From G965276765 sp965276825 (GTDB taxonomy: Bacteria; Actinomycetota; Acidimicrobiia; Acidimicrobiales; Palsa-688), in contig OZ255630.1 of assembly GCA_965276825.1 (NCBI GenBank), positions 1,550,001-1,614,000 on the forward strand: DNA of 64,000 nt, written 5' to 3'. Each line of letters begins with the position of its first letter. Positions within the stretch are counted from its first letter, which is position 1. Shown piece by piece: positions 45,827 through 54,278 of the stretch. A program made the position numbers and the translations under genes. Under the pieces are notes generated by a model that saw nothing but the letters and a program-made list of their open reading frames with translations, had not been told where the DNA came from and ran no database searches.

Positions 45827-47071
45827 TCAGGCCCCCGAAGCCGGCGACGTGGTGGTGGTCGACGAGGGCACGCGGACGGTCCCGGTCTGCACGGTCGTGA
45901 CCGCCGTCCCGGCCTGGGTCACCACCGACGTGTAGACGCGGGGTCGCGCCGGACCGCCCGTGCGGTCGAACGCAAGGGTCCCGGTCACCCCGCTCCACTG
46001 GTGGCCGGCGAGGAAGGCGGCCACCGCCGCCGGCGTGGATGCGCCTGCGCCGAGCCCGTCGAGCACGAAGCCGGCGGCGTCGTAGGCCTCGGCCGACCAC
46101 GCGGGGGGCACCCGCCCGTAGGCCGCCCTGAAGGCGTCGCGCAGCACCAGCGCCGGGCCCGCGCCGACGGTGGCCGCGCCCGACGTGTCGTCGGCCGCGC
46201 TGGTGATGCGCACGCCGACCGCATCGGCGCCGGCCGGGCGGAGGAGGGCGTCAGGCGGGGTGGTGCCCGCCGCGGCCACGGTCGACCCGGCGTAGCCGGC
46301 GGCGACCAGCGCCACGACCAGGGCGCTGGCCACGCCGGGCCTGGCCACCACCACCACGCCGTCGTCGTTGGCCGCGACGATCGACGACGCCAGCTTCGAC
46401 GCCGCCCCCGGGTCGACGAGCACCGGCGAGGGCACGGCCGTCGCCCCCGACGCCCGGACGGCCGCCGTCGCGGCGGCGGCCGCCGTCTGGTCCGCCGTGG
46501 TCGAGCCCCGCACGACCGCGACCCGTCGGGCGCCGAGGGTGGCGGTCAACTCGGTGCCGGCCACCTGCCCCTGCGCGGTGTCGTCGGCCACCACCGCGAA
46601 CGACGTGGGCCAGCGCCCCTCGAGCCCGGGCGACGTGGCCGTGATCGTCACGGTCGGCACGCCCGCCGCGGCGAGGACGGGCTCGGCACCGAGCGCCTCG
46701 TCGGACGCCTGCGGGCCGATCACGGCCACGACGTGGTCGGCGACGAGTCGACGCGCCGCAGCCGCCGCCCCCGCGGCGCTCCCCCGGTCGTCACCGACCT
46801 CGACGAGGACGTCGATCCCGCTCGCCGTCGCGAGATACTGGCTGACCGCCAGCCTGACCCCCTCCTCGACGGCCCGGGTGAGCGCCGCCGCGCCGCCCCT
46901 GCGGTCACCGAGCAGACCGACGCGCACCGTCCTGGTGGGACCGACGGTCGTGGGTGGCGCCGGGCCGGCCGGCGGGCGCGAGCCCGACGGCGCCCCGCAC
47001 CCGGTCAGCGCGCCGGCGACGACCGCGACCGCCACGGCGACCGACGCCCGCGCCACACCGCCGGACCTCAC
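45827..47071 (-). CDS. Solute-binding lipoprotein of the branched-chain amino-acid receptor type
   Basis: A 414-residue lipoprotein. The signal peptide ends in a lipobox with C25 (GALTGCG). The mature part is a two-lobe type-1 binding fold (VRVGLLGDRRGG, LVADHVVAVIGPQASDEALGAEPVLAAAGVPTVTITATSP, DDGVVVVARPGVASALVVALVAAGYAG, WSAEAYDAAGFVLDGLGAG). The GTG start overlaps the rluD stop (GTGA); a longer frame to 47206 lies within rluD and is rejected. No permease or ATPase is nearby. It lies 4 bp before the FHA-FtsK gene, so it may serve that system as an extracellular sensor or partner rather than an importer. Confidence 0.82.
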   Translation of the reverse strand: MRSGGVARASVAVAVAVVAGALTGCGAPSGSRPPAGPAPPTTVGPTRTVRVGLLGDRRGGAAALTRAVEEGVRLAVSQYLATASGIDVLVEVGDDRGSAAGAAAAARRLVADHVVAVIGPQASDEALGAEPVLAAAGVPTVTITATSPGLEGRWPTSFAVVADDTAQGQVAGTELTATLGARRVAVVRGSTTADQTAAAAATAAVRASGATAVPSPVLVDPGAASKLASSIVAANDDGVVVVARPGVASALVVALVAAGYAGSTVAAAGTTPPDALLRPAGADAVGVRITSAADDTSGAATVGAGPALVLRDAFRAAYGRVPPAWSAEAYDAAGFVLDGLGAGASTPAAVAAFLAGHQWSGVTGTLAFDRTGGPARPRVYTSVVTQAGTAVTTVQTGTVRVPSSTTTTSPASGA

Positions 47072-48033
47072 GACAGGCGATCCCGCACCGCCGTCAGGTC
47101 GGCGGGCAGCTCGGACTCGAAGTGCACGTCCCCCCCACTGGTGGGATGGGTGAAGGTGAGCGCCCTCGCGTGCAGCCAGGGTCGGTCGCCGGGGAGGGGG
47201 CGCCAACCGTCGAGCACGGTCGAGCGCCGCCCGCCGTAGCGCTCGTCTCCGACCACCGGGTGGCCGATGGCGGTGAGGTGGACGCGGATCTGATGGGTGC
47301 GGCCGGTCTCGAGGTTGCAGGTCAGTCGCGTGGTCGGCACCGGGTGCTCGAATCGCCCGGTCACCACGTAGCGGGTCCTGGCCGGCTTGCCGTCCGCTGC
47401 GACGGTCATCCTCGTCGGGTCACGGTTGCTGCGGCCGACCGGCGCCTCGACGGCGCCCTCGTCGGAGGAGACCCGCCCGACGACGAGAGCGTCGTAGCTC
47501 CGGTCGACCTCGTGGGCGGCCAGCTGGCGGCGGAGGGCGTCGCGGGCCCCTGCGGTCCTGGCCACCACCAGCAGTCCCGAGGTGCCACGGTCGAGACGGT
47601 GCACGATGCCCGGCCGGTCGATGTCGGCGTCGACGGCGAGATCGGCGAGCTCGGGGTACCTGGCCAGCAGGCCGTGGACGAGGGTGGCGCTCGACACCCC
47701 GGCGCCGGGATGCACGACCAGCCCGGCCGGCTTGTCCACCACCACGACGTCGCCGTCCTCGTAGACGACGGGGACCGGGACCGAAGGGTCGGCGCTGGGG
47801 GCGGCCGCCGCCACCGTCGCCGGCAGCTGCACCTCGAGGCGTTGGGCCGCCTTGACCCGGCGGCTCCTGGTGGTCACGGGCCGACCGTCGACCACCACCG
47901 ATCCGGCGTCGACGAGCGCCGCCACGTCACCGCGGGTGAGACCGGTGAGCAGCGCGACGGCCCGGTCGACCCGCTCGCCGGCGAGCGCGGCGGGGATCTC
48001 CTCGTCGAAGCGCCCTGGCCCCGGTTCGATCAC
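47068..48033 (-). CDS. rluD: RluD-like 23S rRNA pseudouridine synthase
   Basis: A 321-residue RluA-type synthase. An S4 domain at the N-terminus (about 18-75: ERVDRAVALLTGLTRGDVAALVDAGSVVVDGR) precedes the catalytic domain, with D148 in HRLDRGTSGLLVVART and the later TRLTCNLETGRTHQIRVHLTAIGHPVVGDERYGG. These fit RluD, which modifies helix 69 of 23S rRNA. GTG start at 48033, overlapping the lspA stop; lspA-rluD adjacency is common in many bacteria. Confidence 0.93.
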   Translation of the reverse strand: MIEPGPGRFDEEIPAALAGERVDRAVALLTGLTRGDVAALVDAGSVVVDGRPVTTRSRRVKAAQRLEVQLPATVAAAAPSADPSVPVPVVYEDGDVVVVDKPAGLVVHPGAGVSSATLVHGLLARYPELADLAVDADIDRPGIVHRLDRGTSGLLVVARTAGARDALRRQLAAHEVDRSYDALVVGRVSSDEGAVEAPVGRSNRDPTRMTVAADGKPARTRYVVTGRFEHPVPTTRLTCNLETGRTHQIRVHLTAIGHPVVGDERYGGRRSTVLDGWRPLPGDRPWLHARALTFTHPTSGGDVHFESELPADLTAVRDRLS

Positions 48034-48560
48034 GATCGGGGACCGTGGGCCGGGGTCTCCGTCTCGGCCGGCTCCTTGACCCGGGCACGGGTCAGCCCGA
48101 GGATCACCGCCCCGACGACGATCCCCGCATCGGCCAGGTTGAACACCGGCCAGTACGAGTGGGTGCCCACCCTGGCCACGTCGAAGAAGTCGATCACCGC
48201 ACCACCATTGCCGCGAACCAGGCGGTCTGCGAGGTTGCCGAGCGCACCGCCGACCACCAGCCCCAGGCCGAGGGCCTCGAGCAGCCCGGCCCGGCGGGAG
48301 CGCCGGCGCCCGATGACGAGCAGGCCGACGACCAGGACGACCACCACCGCCTCGACGATGGGCGTCACCCCGCTGCCGAGACCGAAGGCCGCCCCGGGGT
48401 TGTAGGTCAGCTGCAACCAGACGGTCCCGACCACGTGGACCCCACCTGGCCGGTCCCCGAGGCGGTCGGCGGCGAGGCTCTTGGTGACCTGGTCGGCGAC
48501 GATCAGGACCACGGCGGTGACGATGGTCAGACGCCGGTGGGTCGTCGCGGCCCTGACCAC
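48030..48560 (-). CDS. lspA: Signal peptidase II (lipoprotein signal peptidase)
   Basis: A 176-residue membrane protease that cleaves prolipoproteins before the lipid-modified cysteine. Four hydrophobic segments are visible. The two catalytic aspartates are D112 (GNLADRLVRG) and D144 (FNLADAGIVVG); LTYNPGAAFGLG is the other hallmark. I use the GTG at 48560, 10 bp after the dksA-like stop, because longer readings lack membrane or family content. Two lipoproteins encoded in this window (28215 and 45827) would be its substrates. Confidence 0.93.
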   Translation of the reverse strand: MVRAATTHRRLTIVTAVVLIVADQVTKSLAADRLGDRPGGVHVVGTVWLQLTYNPGAAFGLGSGVTPIVEAVVVVLVVGLLVIGRRRSRRAGLLEALGLGLVVGGALGNLADRLVRGNGGAVIDFFDVARVGTHSYWPVFNLADAGIVVGAVILGLTRARVKEPAETETPAHGPRS

Positions 48561-48570
48561 GGCGTCCAGC

Positions 48571-49203
48571 TCAGCGGCGCGACGAGAGGCCGCCGCTCTT
48601 GCAGACCACGCACAGCGCGGCGTGCGGGAGCGCCTCGAGGCGGGCCTCCGGGATCTCCTGGCCGCAGCGCTCACACGTGCCGTAGGTACCGAGGTCGATC
48701 TTGACCAGGGCACGGTCGATCTCGTCGATCGTCGCTCTGGCCTGTCCGGAGAGCACCAGGTCGAGCTCCCGGTCGACGTTGGACGTGCCCCCTTCACCGC
48801 CCTCCTCGTCGAACTGCACGTCGCCGGGCTCGTGCTCGAGAGCCAGGCTGTCGGCCTGGGCCTTGAGCTCGTTGGCCTGGTGGAGGTAGTTGCCCCGCTC
48901 GGCCATGAGCGCGTCGCGCTGGGCGTCGAGGAACGGTGACCTGGCCGCCTTGGGCGCCTTCTTGGGGACCGCCCTGCCGGCTGGCGATGTCGCCTTGGCG
49001 GTCGGCGCCCCCGTCTTGGCGCCCGATGCGGCCTTGGCCGTCCTCGTCGGCGCGCCGGTCGAAGCGGCCGACGACTTGGCGGCGACCGGCTTGGTGGCCT
49101 TCTTGGTGCTGCTGCTCGCGGGAACGGGCTCGGTGGGGGCGCCCGGCTTGCTGGATGCGGTCTGGCCGCTCGACGCGGCCTGGCTCTTGGACGTTTTGGG
49201 CAT
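48571..49203 (-). CDS. DksA/TraR-type zinc-finger protein with a Lys/Ala-rich N-terminal extension
   Basis: A 210-residue protein. Residues 1-90 are low-complexity and basic (Lys, Ala, Ser, Pro). A coiled-coil-like helix follows (FLDAQRDALMAERGNYLHQANELKAQADSLALE), then VDRELDLVLSGQARATIDEIDRALVKIDLGTYGTCERCGQEIPEARLEALPHAALCVVCK with a CxxC-x17-CxxC zinc finger. This is the DksA/TraR pattern, a secondary-channel RNA polymerase regulator. ATG at 49203; TATGTT (49243-49238, minus) is a likely -10 for a 30-base leader. First gene of a minus-strand run through lspA, rluD and beyond, divergent from ileS. Confidence 0.87.
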   Translation of the reverse strand: MPKTSKSQAASSGQTASSKPGAPTEPVPASSSTKKATKPVAAKSSAASTGAPTRTAKAASGAKTGAPTAKATSPAGRAVPKKAPKAARSPFLDAQRDALMAERGNYLHQANELKAQADSLALEHEPGDVQFDEEGGEGGTSNVDRELDLVLSGQARATIDEIDRALVKIDLGTYGTCERCGQEIPEARLEALPHAALCVVCKSGGLSSRR

Positions 49204-49372
49204 GGTGAGACCTGTCCCTCACGGATGCGGAGGCCGGAACATAGCACGGCCGGCCTGACGGGGTGCGGGCGTCGCAACGCATCCCGGCCGCGGTCTGTTC
49301 CCCGGGTGCGGTGCGGGTCCCTGGGGCGCTGCGGGGCGTCGGAACTCGCAGGGGGCAGGTTCGTGCAGCCCG

Positions 49373-49378
49373 TAACCT
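49373..49378 (+). promoter_or_regulatory. -10 element for a leaderless ileS transcript
   Basis: TAACCT lies 7 bp before the ATG at 49386, with no Shine-Dalgarno sequence between. No T-box leader is visible upstream. Confidence 0.42.
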
Positions 49379-49385
49379 GTCGCCC

Positions 49386-52300
49386 ATGCCCGCCGGCAAC
49401 CCCTACCCCGACGTCCCCTCCTCCCCCCGCTTCCCCCAGATCGAGGAGGGCGTCCTGGCTTCGTGGGCGCTCGACAAGACCTTCCTGGCCTCCGTGGAGG
49501 CCAGGCCGTCGGCGGCGGCCGGCGGCGACGAGTTCGTGTTCTACGACGGGCCGCCGTTTGCCAACGGGCTCCCCCACTACGGGCACCTCCTGACCGGCTA
49601 CGTCAAGGACGCCGTGCCCCGCTACCAGACCATGCGGGGACGCAGGGTCGAGCGGCGCTTCGGGTGGGACTGCCACGGCCTCCCCGCCGAGATCGAGGCC
49701 GAGAAGCAGCTCGGCGTGTCTGGCCGCGGGCCGATCACCGACTACGGCATCGGGCGCTTCAACGACTTCTGCCGCAGCTCGGTGATGCGCTACACCGAGG
49801 AGTGGCGCCACTACGTCACCCGACAGGCCCGCTGGGTCGACTTCGACGACGACTACAAGACCATGGACCTCCCCTACATGGAGAGCGTCATGTGGGCCAT
49901 CAAGCAGCTCCACACCAAGGGCCTGCTCTACGAGGGGTTCCGGGTCCTCCCCTACTGCTGGGAGTGCGAGACGCCGCTGTCCAACTTCGAGACCCGGCAG
50001 GACAACAGCTACCGCGACCGCCAGGATCCGGCGGTCACCGTGGCCTTCACCGTCGCCCCCGACCCGACCGCCGACCCGCTGCTCACCGGGGAGCTCGACG
50101 TGTGGGCGTGGACCACCACGCCGTGGACGCTGCCGTCCAACCTGGCCCTGGCCGTCGGTCCCGACATCGACTACGCGGTGGTCGACGTCGGCGGTCGCCG
50201 GGTGGTCATCGGCGCCGAGCGCGTCGATGCCTACCGAGCCCAGCTGGAGGGCGGCGAGCGCGTCGGGACGGTCAAGGGGACCGCCCTGGCCGGCCGGCAC
50301 TTCCGCCCCCTCTTTCCCTACTTCGCCGATGCCCACAACGCCTTCGTGGTCATCGCCGCCGACTACGTCACCGTCGAGGACGGCACCGGCGCGGTGCAGA
50401 TGGCCCCCGGCTTCGGCGAGGACGACCAGGCGGTGTGCGCCGCCGCCGGGATCGACGTGATCTGCCCGGTCGACGACCGCACCCGCTTCACCGCCGAGGT
50501 CACCGACTACGAGGGCCTGCAGGTGTTCGAGGCCAACCAGCCGATCATCCGCCGGCTGCGCGCCGACGGCGTGCTCGTGCGAGCTGACAGCTACGTGCAC
50601 GCTTACCCGCACTGCTGGCGGACCGACACGCCGCTGATCTACCGCGCCGTCAGCTCGTGGTTCGTGGCCGTCACCAAGATCAAGGAGCAGCTGCTGGCCA
50701 ACAACGCCCAGATCGACTGGTCGCCGCCGCACGTGCGCGACGGCGCCTTCGGCAAGTGGCTGGCCGGCGCCCGCGACTGGTCCATCTCCCGCAACCGCTT
50801 CTGGGGCTCACCGATCCCGGTGTGGAGGAGCGACGATCCCCGCTACCCCCGCGTCGACGTCTACGGCAGCCTGGACGAGCTGGAGGCCGACTTCGGGGTC
50901 AGGCCCACCGACCTGCACCGGCCGGCCATCGACGACCTGACCCGGCCCAACCCGGATGACCCGACCGGAGCCTCGACGATGCGCCGCGTCCCGGAGGTCC
51001 TCGACTGCTGGTTCGACTCGGGATCGATGCCCTTCGCCCAGGTGCACTACCCCTTCGAGAACGCCGAGTGGTTCGACGAGCACTTCCCGGGCGACTTCAT
51101 CGTCGAGTACATCGGTCAGACCCGCGGCTGGTTCTACACCCTCCACGTCCTCGCCACCGCCCTGTTCGGGCGCCCGGCGTTCAAGAGCGTGGTCGCCCAC
51201 GGCATCGTGCTCGGCGACGACGGCCAGAAGATGTCCAAGCGGCTGCGCAACTATCCCGATCCCGAGGAGATGTTCGCCAAGCACGGGGCCGACGCCATGC
51301 GATGGTTCCTGCTCGCCTCACCGGTGCTGCGGGGCGGGGACATGGTCGCCGACGAGAAGGGCATCACCGACGCGGTGCGAGGCGCCCTCCTACCCCTGTG
51401 GAACGCCTGGTACTTCTTCTCCCTCTACGCCAACGCCGAGGGGCGCCCGGCTCGCGTCGGGCGCACCGATGCCACCGGCACGCTCGACCGCTACCTGCTG
51501 GCCAAGACCAGGACCCTCGTGGTGGACGTCACCGCCGCCCTCGACGCCTACGACCTGTCCGGGGCCTGCCGGTCGATCGGGGCCTTCCTCGACGCCCTCA
51601 CCAACTGGTACATCCGCCGCAGTCGGGACCGGTTCTGGGCGAGCGGCGCCACCGCCGACCGGGCCACCCGCGCCGATGCGGAGGACGCCTTCGACACCCT
51701 CGCCACCACCCTCGACGTGCTGTGCCGCACCGCCGCGCCGCTCCTGCCGATGGTCACCGAGTCGGTCTGGCGCGAGCTGACCGGACGCGCCTCGGTCCAC
51801 CTGGCGGACTGGCCCGACGCCGACCTGCTCCCCGACGACCCCGACCTCGTGGGCGCCATGGACCGGGTCCGCGAGGTGTGCTCGGCCGCCCACTCGGTCC
51901 GCAAGGGCCGCCAGCTAAGGGGCCGTCTGCCGCTGCGCCGCCTGACCGTCGCCGCTCCCGACGCCGCCACGCTCGAGCCTTTCCGCGACCTGATTGCCGA
52001 CGAGGTCAACGTCAAGGAGGTGGTGCTGACCACCGACGTCGACGCCTACGCCAGCCGTACGCTGACCGTGGTGTTCAAGGAGGCCGCCCCCCGGCTCGGG
52101 CCGGCCACCCAGGCGGTCGCCGGGGCCGCCCGCAGGGGGGACTGGGCCCTGCTCGGGGACGGCACGGCCCGCGTCGGTGTCGAGGTGCTCGCCGACGGCG
52201 AATGGGAGCTCAAGCTGGTGCCGGTCGCGCCGGACTCGGCACGCGCCCTGCCGGGGCGGGAGGGTCTCGTCGTGCTCGACGTCGTCGTGGACGAGGAGCT

Positions 52301-52562
52301 CGAAGCGGAGGGCGCGGCCCGCGACCTGGTCCGCCTGGTGCAGCAGCAGCGCAGGGATCTCGACCTGGCCGTCACCGACCGGATCCACCTGGTGGTCACC
52401 GGGGCCGAGCCGGCCGTCACCCGCCTGCGCCCGTGGGCCGACTGGATCGCCGCTCAGACCCTGGCCACCTCCATCGAGCTGGTCGTCGGGGTCCCCGACT
52501 CCGCCGCCGGCGAGCTGACCGACGGCAGCGCGGTGGGGCTGCGCATCACCCCCGCCGGCTAG
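49386..52562 (+). CDS. ileS: Isoleucyl-tRNA synthetase
   Basis: A 1058-residue class I synthetase. The HIGH motif is HYGH at 64-67 (GLPHYGHLLTGYVKD), and KMSKR is at 615-619 (DGQKMSKRLRN). The CP1 editing domain (VWAWTTTPWTLPSNLALAVG, later YAPGFGEDD-type segments) and an anticodon-binding end are complete. The length and features such as FEGFRVLPYCWECETPLSNFETRQDNSYRDRQDP resemble the eukaryote-like IleS type of actinobacteria, which in other species resists mupirocin; whether this one does is inference. It stands alone on the plus strand with a likely leaderless promoter and ends 15 bp before a convergent gene. Confidence 0.97.
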   Translation: MPAGNPYPDVPSSPRFPQIEEGVLASWALDKTFLASVEARPSAAAGGDEFVFYDGPPFANGLPHYGHLLTGYVKDAVPRYQTMRGRRVERRFGWDCHGLPAEIEAEKQLGVSGRGPITDYGIGRFNDFCRSSVMRYTEEWRHYVTRQARWVDFDDDYKTMDLPYMESVMWAIKQLHTKGLLYEGFRVLPYCWECETPLSNFETRQDNSYRDRQDPAVTVAFTVAPDPTADPLLTGELDVWAWTTTPWTLPSNLALAVGPDIDYAVVDVGGRRVVIGAERVDAYRAQLEGGERVGTVKGTALAGRHFRPLFPYFADAHNAFVVIAADYVTVEDGTGAVQMAPGFGEDDQAVCAAAGIDVICPVDDRTRFTAEVTDYEGLQVFEANQPIIRRLRADGVLVRADSYVHAYPHCWRTDTPLIYRAVSSWFVAVTKIKEQLLANNAQIDWSPPHVRDGAFGKWLAGARDWSISRNRFWGSPIPVWRSDDPRYPRVDVYGSLDELEADFGVRPTDLHRPAIDDLTRPNPDDPTGASTMRRVPEVLDCWFDSGSMPFAQVHYPFENAEWFDEHFPGDFIVEYIGQTRGWFYTLHVLATALFGRPAFKSVVAHGIVLGDDGQKMSKRLRNYPDPEEMFAKHGADAMRWFLLASPVLRGGDMVADEKGITDAVRGALLPLWNAWYFFSLYANAEGRPARVGRTDATGTLDRYLLAKTRTLVVDVTAALDAYDLSGACRSIGAFLDALTNWYIRRSRDRFWASGATADRATRADAEDAFDTLATTLDVLCRTAAPLLPMVTESVWRELTGRASVHLADWPDADLLPDDPDLVGAMDRVREVCSAAHSVRKGRQLRGRLPLRRLTVAAPDAATLEPFRDLIADEVNVKEVVLTTDVDAYASRTLTVVFKEAAPRLGPATQAVAGAARRGDWALLGDGTARVGVEVLADGEWELKLVPVAPDSARALPGREGLVVLDVVVDEELEAEGAARDLVRLVQQQRRDLDLAVTDRIHLVVTGAEPAVTRLRPWADWIAAQTLATSIELVVGVPDSAAGELTDGSAVGLRITPAG

Positions 52563-52577
52563 GGCCCAGCCGGTCCC

Positions 52578-54053
52578 TCAGCTGGCCTCGGGACCGTCGT
52601 CGTCGGTCGCCGGCGGTGCCGCCGGGCGCAGGTCACCGGCCGGCAGTGTCGCCGGGCGCGGGTCACCGGCCGGCGGTGGCCCGGCCGCGACCAGGGCGGC
52701 GGCCGCCCGCTCGGCCTTCTCCCTGCGCCTGTGCGCCTTCTCCTCCTTGGTCTTCTTGATCTTCCTGGGCTTTTCGCCCGCGTCGCCCGCTGCGGGCCAG
52801 ACCGGCGTCGCCCCCGGAGCGGGCGCGGCTTCAGGCGGAGCAGCGGCGGGCGGGGCCGGGCGCCCGGCCGGCGCGGTCCGCTGCGGTGGCGCCGAGGCCC
52901 GGCGCAGGGCGGCGGCGCGTCGGGCGGCCTCGGCGCGGCGGGCCTCCGACGTGGTGGGTGCCGGCGTCGATGCGGGTGGCGCGGGCGGCGACGGCCATGC
53001 CGTGGGCGCCCCCCGCCCGGCTTCGGCCGCCGGCGGGCGTCGCTCGGCCCGGCGTCTGGCCGGGTTCCGCTTCGGAGCATCCGAGGTGGCGGGCCCCACC
53101 CCGGGGCCGGCGTCCGCTCGCCTCGCCCCCGGCGGCAGGGGTGGCTTCTCGTCGTGCTGCGGCCGGGGTGGCTTCTCGTCGTGCTGCGGCCGCGCTGGCG
53201 GCGGCTCCGCACGGGCGCGGGCCCCGGCTGCCGGGGGGGCGGCGGGTGCGGGCGGCACCTCCGTCTCGGCCGCCCGCACGGCGGCGGTGCCATCCCCGGG
53301 CTCGGCCGCATCCAGGGGCTCGGCCGCATCCTCGGGCGCGACGGTGGTGGCGGCGGTCGGTGGGGCGGAGCCCGGCCTGGTCGTGCCCCCGGGCGCGGCC
53401 AGGGTGGGATCAGGGGCCGGGGCGGGGGTGGCGGCAGGGGCCGGGGTGCGGGCAGGGGCCGGGGTGCGGGCAGGGGCCGGGGTCCGGGCAGGGGCCGGGG
53501 TGGCGTGGCGAGTGGCGCCGTTGGACGACACCCCGGAGCGCTCGAGCTCCATCACCGATCCGTTGGAGGCCGCCGCCGCGCGCCCGGCCCGCTCGGCCAG
53601 CAGGGAGGCCGTGCGCCGGATGATCATGCCGCGGGCCTGCCCGGCGATCTCGGCCGTCCGGACCCGGCGGAGGCCCTCGGCATCGAGCGCGTCGAGGAGG
53701 GGCACGATCTCGCCGACCCGGAGGTCGCCGTAGCCGGCGATGGGCAGATCCCTGGCCCTCGGGGCGTCGTCCGGCGCCGTCGGGGAAGCCCCGGCGGGCG
53801 CGACCACCGCCGCCGCCGGGACTGCGGCCGGGGTCACCAGTGGCGGGGCGTGGATGGGCGCGGCGGCGTTGCTGGCGATCCGCTCGGCCCGGCGCCGGCG
53901 CAGGGCCTGTTGGGCCCGGGCGGAGACCAGCAGCACGAAGCCCACCACCACCGCGATGATCACCGCCAGGTACAGGTCGCCGACCGACCCGCGGACGAGG
54001 CCTTCGACGATCAGCGCCGCGGCAGCCAGCAACGCGACGGTGAGCAGCAGCAC
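52578..54053 (-). CDS. Membrane protein with a long Pro/Ala-rich tail, function unknown
   Basis: A 491-residue protein. Two hydrophobic segments lie at the start (LLLTVALLAAAALIVEG and LYLAVIIAVVVGFVLLVSA), then a short helical module near 100-150 (LPIAGYGDLRVGEIVPLLDALDAEGLRRVRTAEIAGQARGMIIRRT) like the small domain seen in several actinobacterial proteins with GY-(D/E)-x-L repeats. The rest is low complexity: TPAPAR repeats, a duplicated PQHDEKPP segment, and a Lys/Arg-rich end (KPRKIKKTKEEKAHRRREKAERA). I choose GTG at 54053, with a GGAAGGG box; the frame runs on to 54266 but that part has no support. Confidence 0.68.
   Translation of the reverse strand: MLLLTVALLAAAALIVEGLVRGSVGDLYLAVIIAVVVGFVLLVSARAQQALRRRRAERIASNAAAPIHAPPLVTPAAVPAAAVVAPAGASPTAPDDAPRARDLPIAGYGDLRVGEIVPLLDALDAEGLRRVRTAEIAGQARGMIIRRTASLLAERAGRAAAASNGSVMELERSGVSSNGATRHATPAPARTPAPARTPAPARTPAPAATPAPAPDPTLAAPGGTTRPGSAPPTAATTVAPEDAAEPLDAAEPGDGTAAVRAAETEVPPAPAAPPAAGARARAEPPPARPQHDEKPPRPQHDEKPPLPPGARRADAGPGVGPATSDAPKRNPARRRAERRPPAAEAGRGAPTAWPSPPAPPASTPAPTTSEARRAEAARRAAALRRASAPPQRTAPAGRPAPPAAAPPEAAPAPGATPVWPAAGDAGEKPRKIKKTKEEKAHRRREKAERAAAALVAAGPPPAGDPRPATLPAGDLRPAAPPATDDDGPEAS
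53411..53502. repeat. 18-bp in-frame repeat (TPAPAR) within the membrane protein gene
   Basis: A unit like GGGGTGCGGGCAGGGGCC recurs four to five times, coding alternating TPAPAR/TPAPAA on the minus strand. A separate 27-bp duplication near 53145-53190 codes PQHDEKPPR twice. Confidence 0.8.
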
Positions 54054-54150
54054 GGCGGGGGACCCTTCCGGTCGACCAGGACCCCGCCGGAGCGGCGGGG
54101 TCGACGGCTTCCACTTCGTCCTCGGCGGTCGTCCTCCTGCCCGATCGGGT

Positions 54151-54264
54151 GGCGGGCCCGTCCGGAAGCAACTCGGGTGGCCGCCAACCGTTCGGCTCTC
54201 TCGCAACGACGCACGCGGCCTACGGCCGCCCAAGTTGCTTTCTTCCGGTCCCTGACGGGCCGCC
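54151..54264. other. Long imperfect inverted repeat between divIVA and the membrane protein gene
   Basis: Sequence at 54151-54182 is complementary, with a few mismatches and bulges, to 54223-54264. The best part is CCGGA-AGCAACT (54162-54173) against AGTTGCT with TCCGG beyond a 4-nt bulge (54233-54247), then an 11-bp pairing of CTCGGGTGGCC with GGCCGCCCAAG. The loop (54183-54222) contains further short complementarities such as CCG-AA-CGG. Either strand could fold equally well. It may be a terminator, a structured RNA or a mobile-element remnant; none of these is proven. Confidence 0.6.
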
Positions 54265-54278
54265 ACCGGAGGGCTCGG

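Noticed and set aside
45827..47071. Part of an amino-acid ABC importer
   Set aside because: No permease or ATPase genes lie on either side; the neighbours are rluD and the FHA-FtsK gene.
45827..47206. Longer start for the solute-binding lipoprotein
   Set aside because: The added 45 residues lie in rluD and would bury the signal peptide and lipobox; the GTG at 47071 overlaps the rluD stop as do other coupled genes here.
49260..49385. T-box riboswitch before ileS
   Set aside because: Only a short region lies between the divergent genes, a -10 sits 7 bp before the ATG, and no T-box sequence or specifier stem is visible.
54151..54264. tRNA gene
   Set aside because: The arms are too long and there is no anticodon or T-loop pattern such as GGTTCGAATC.
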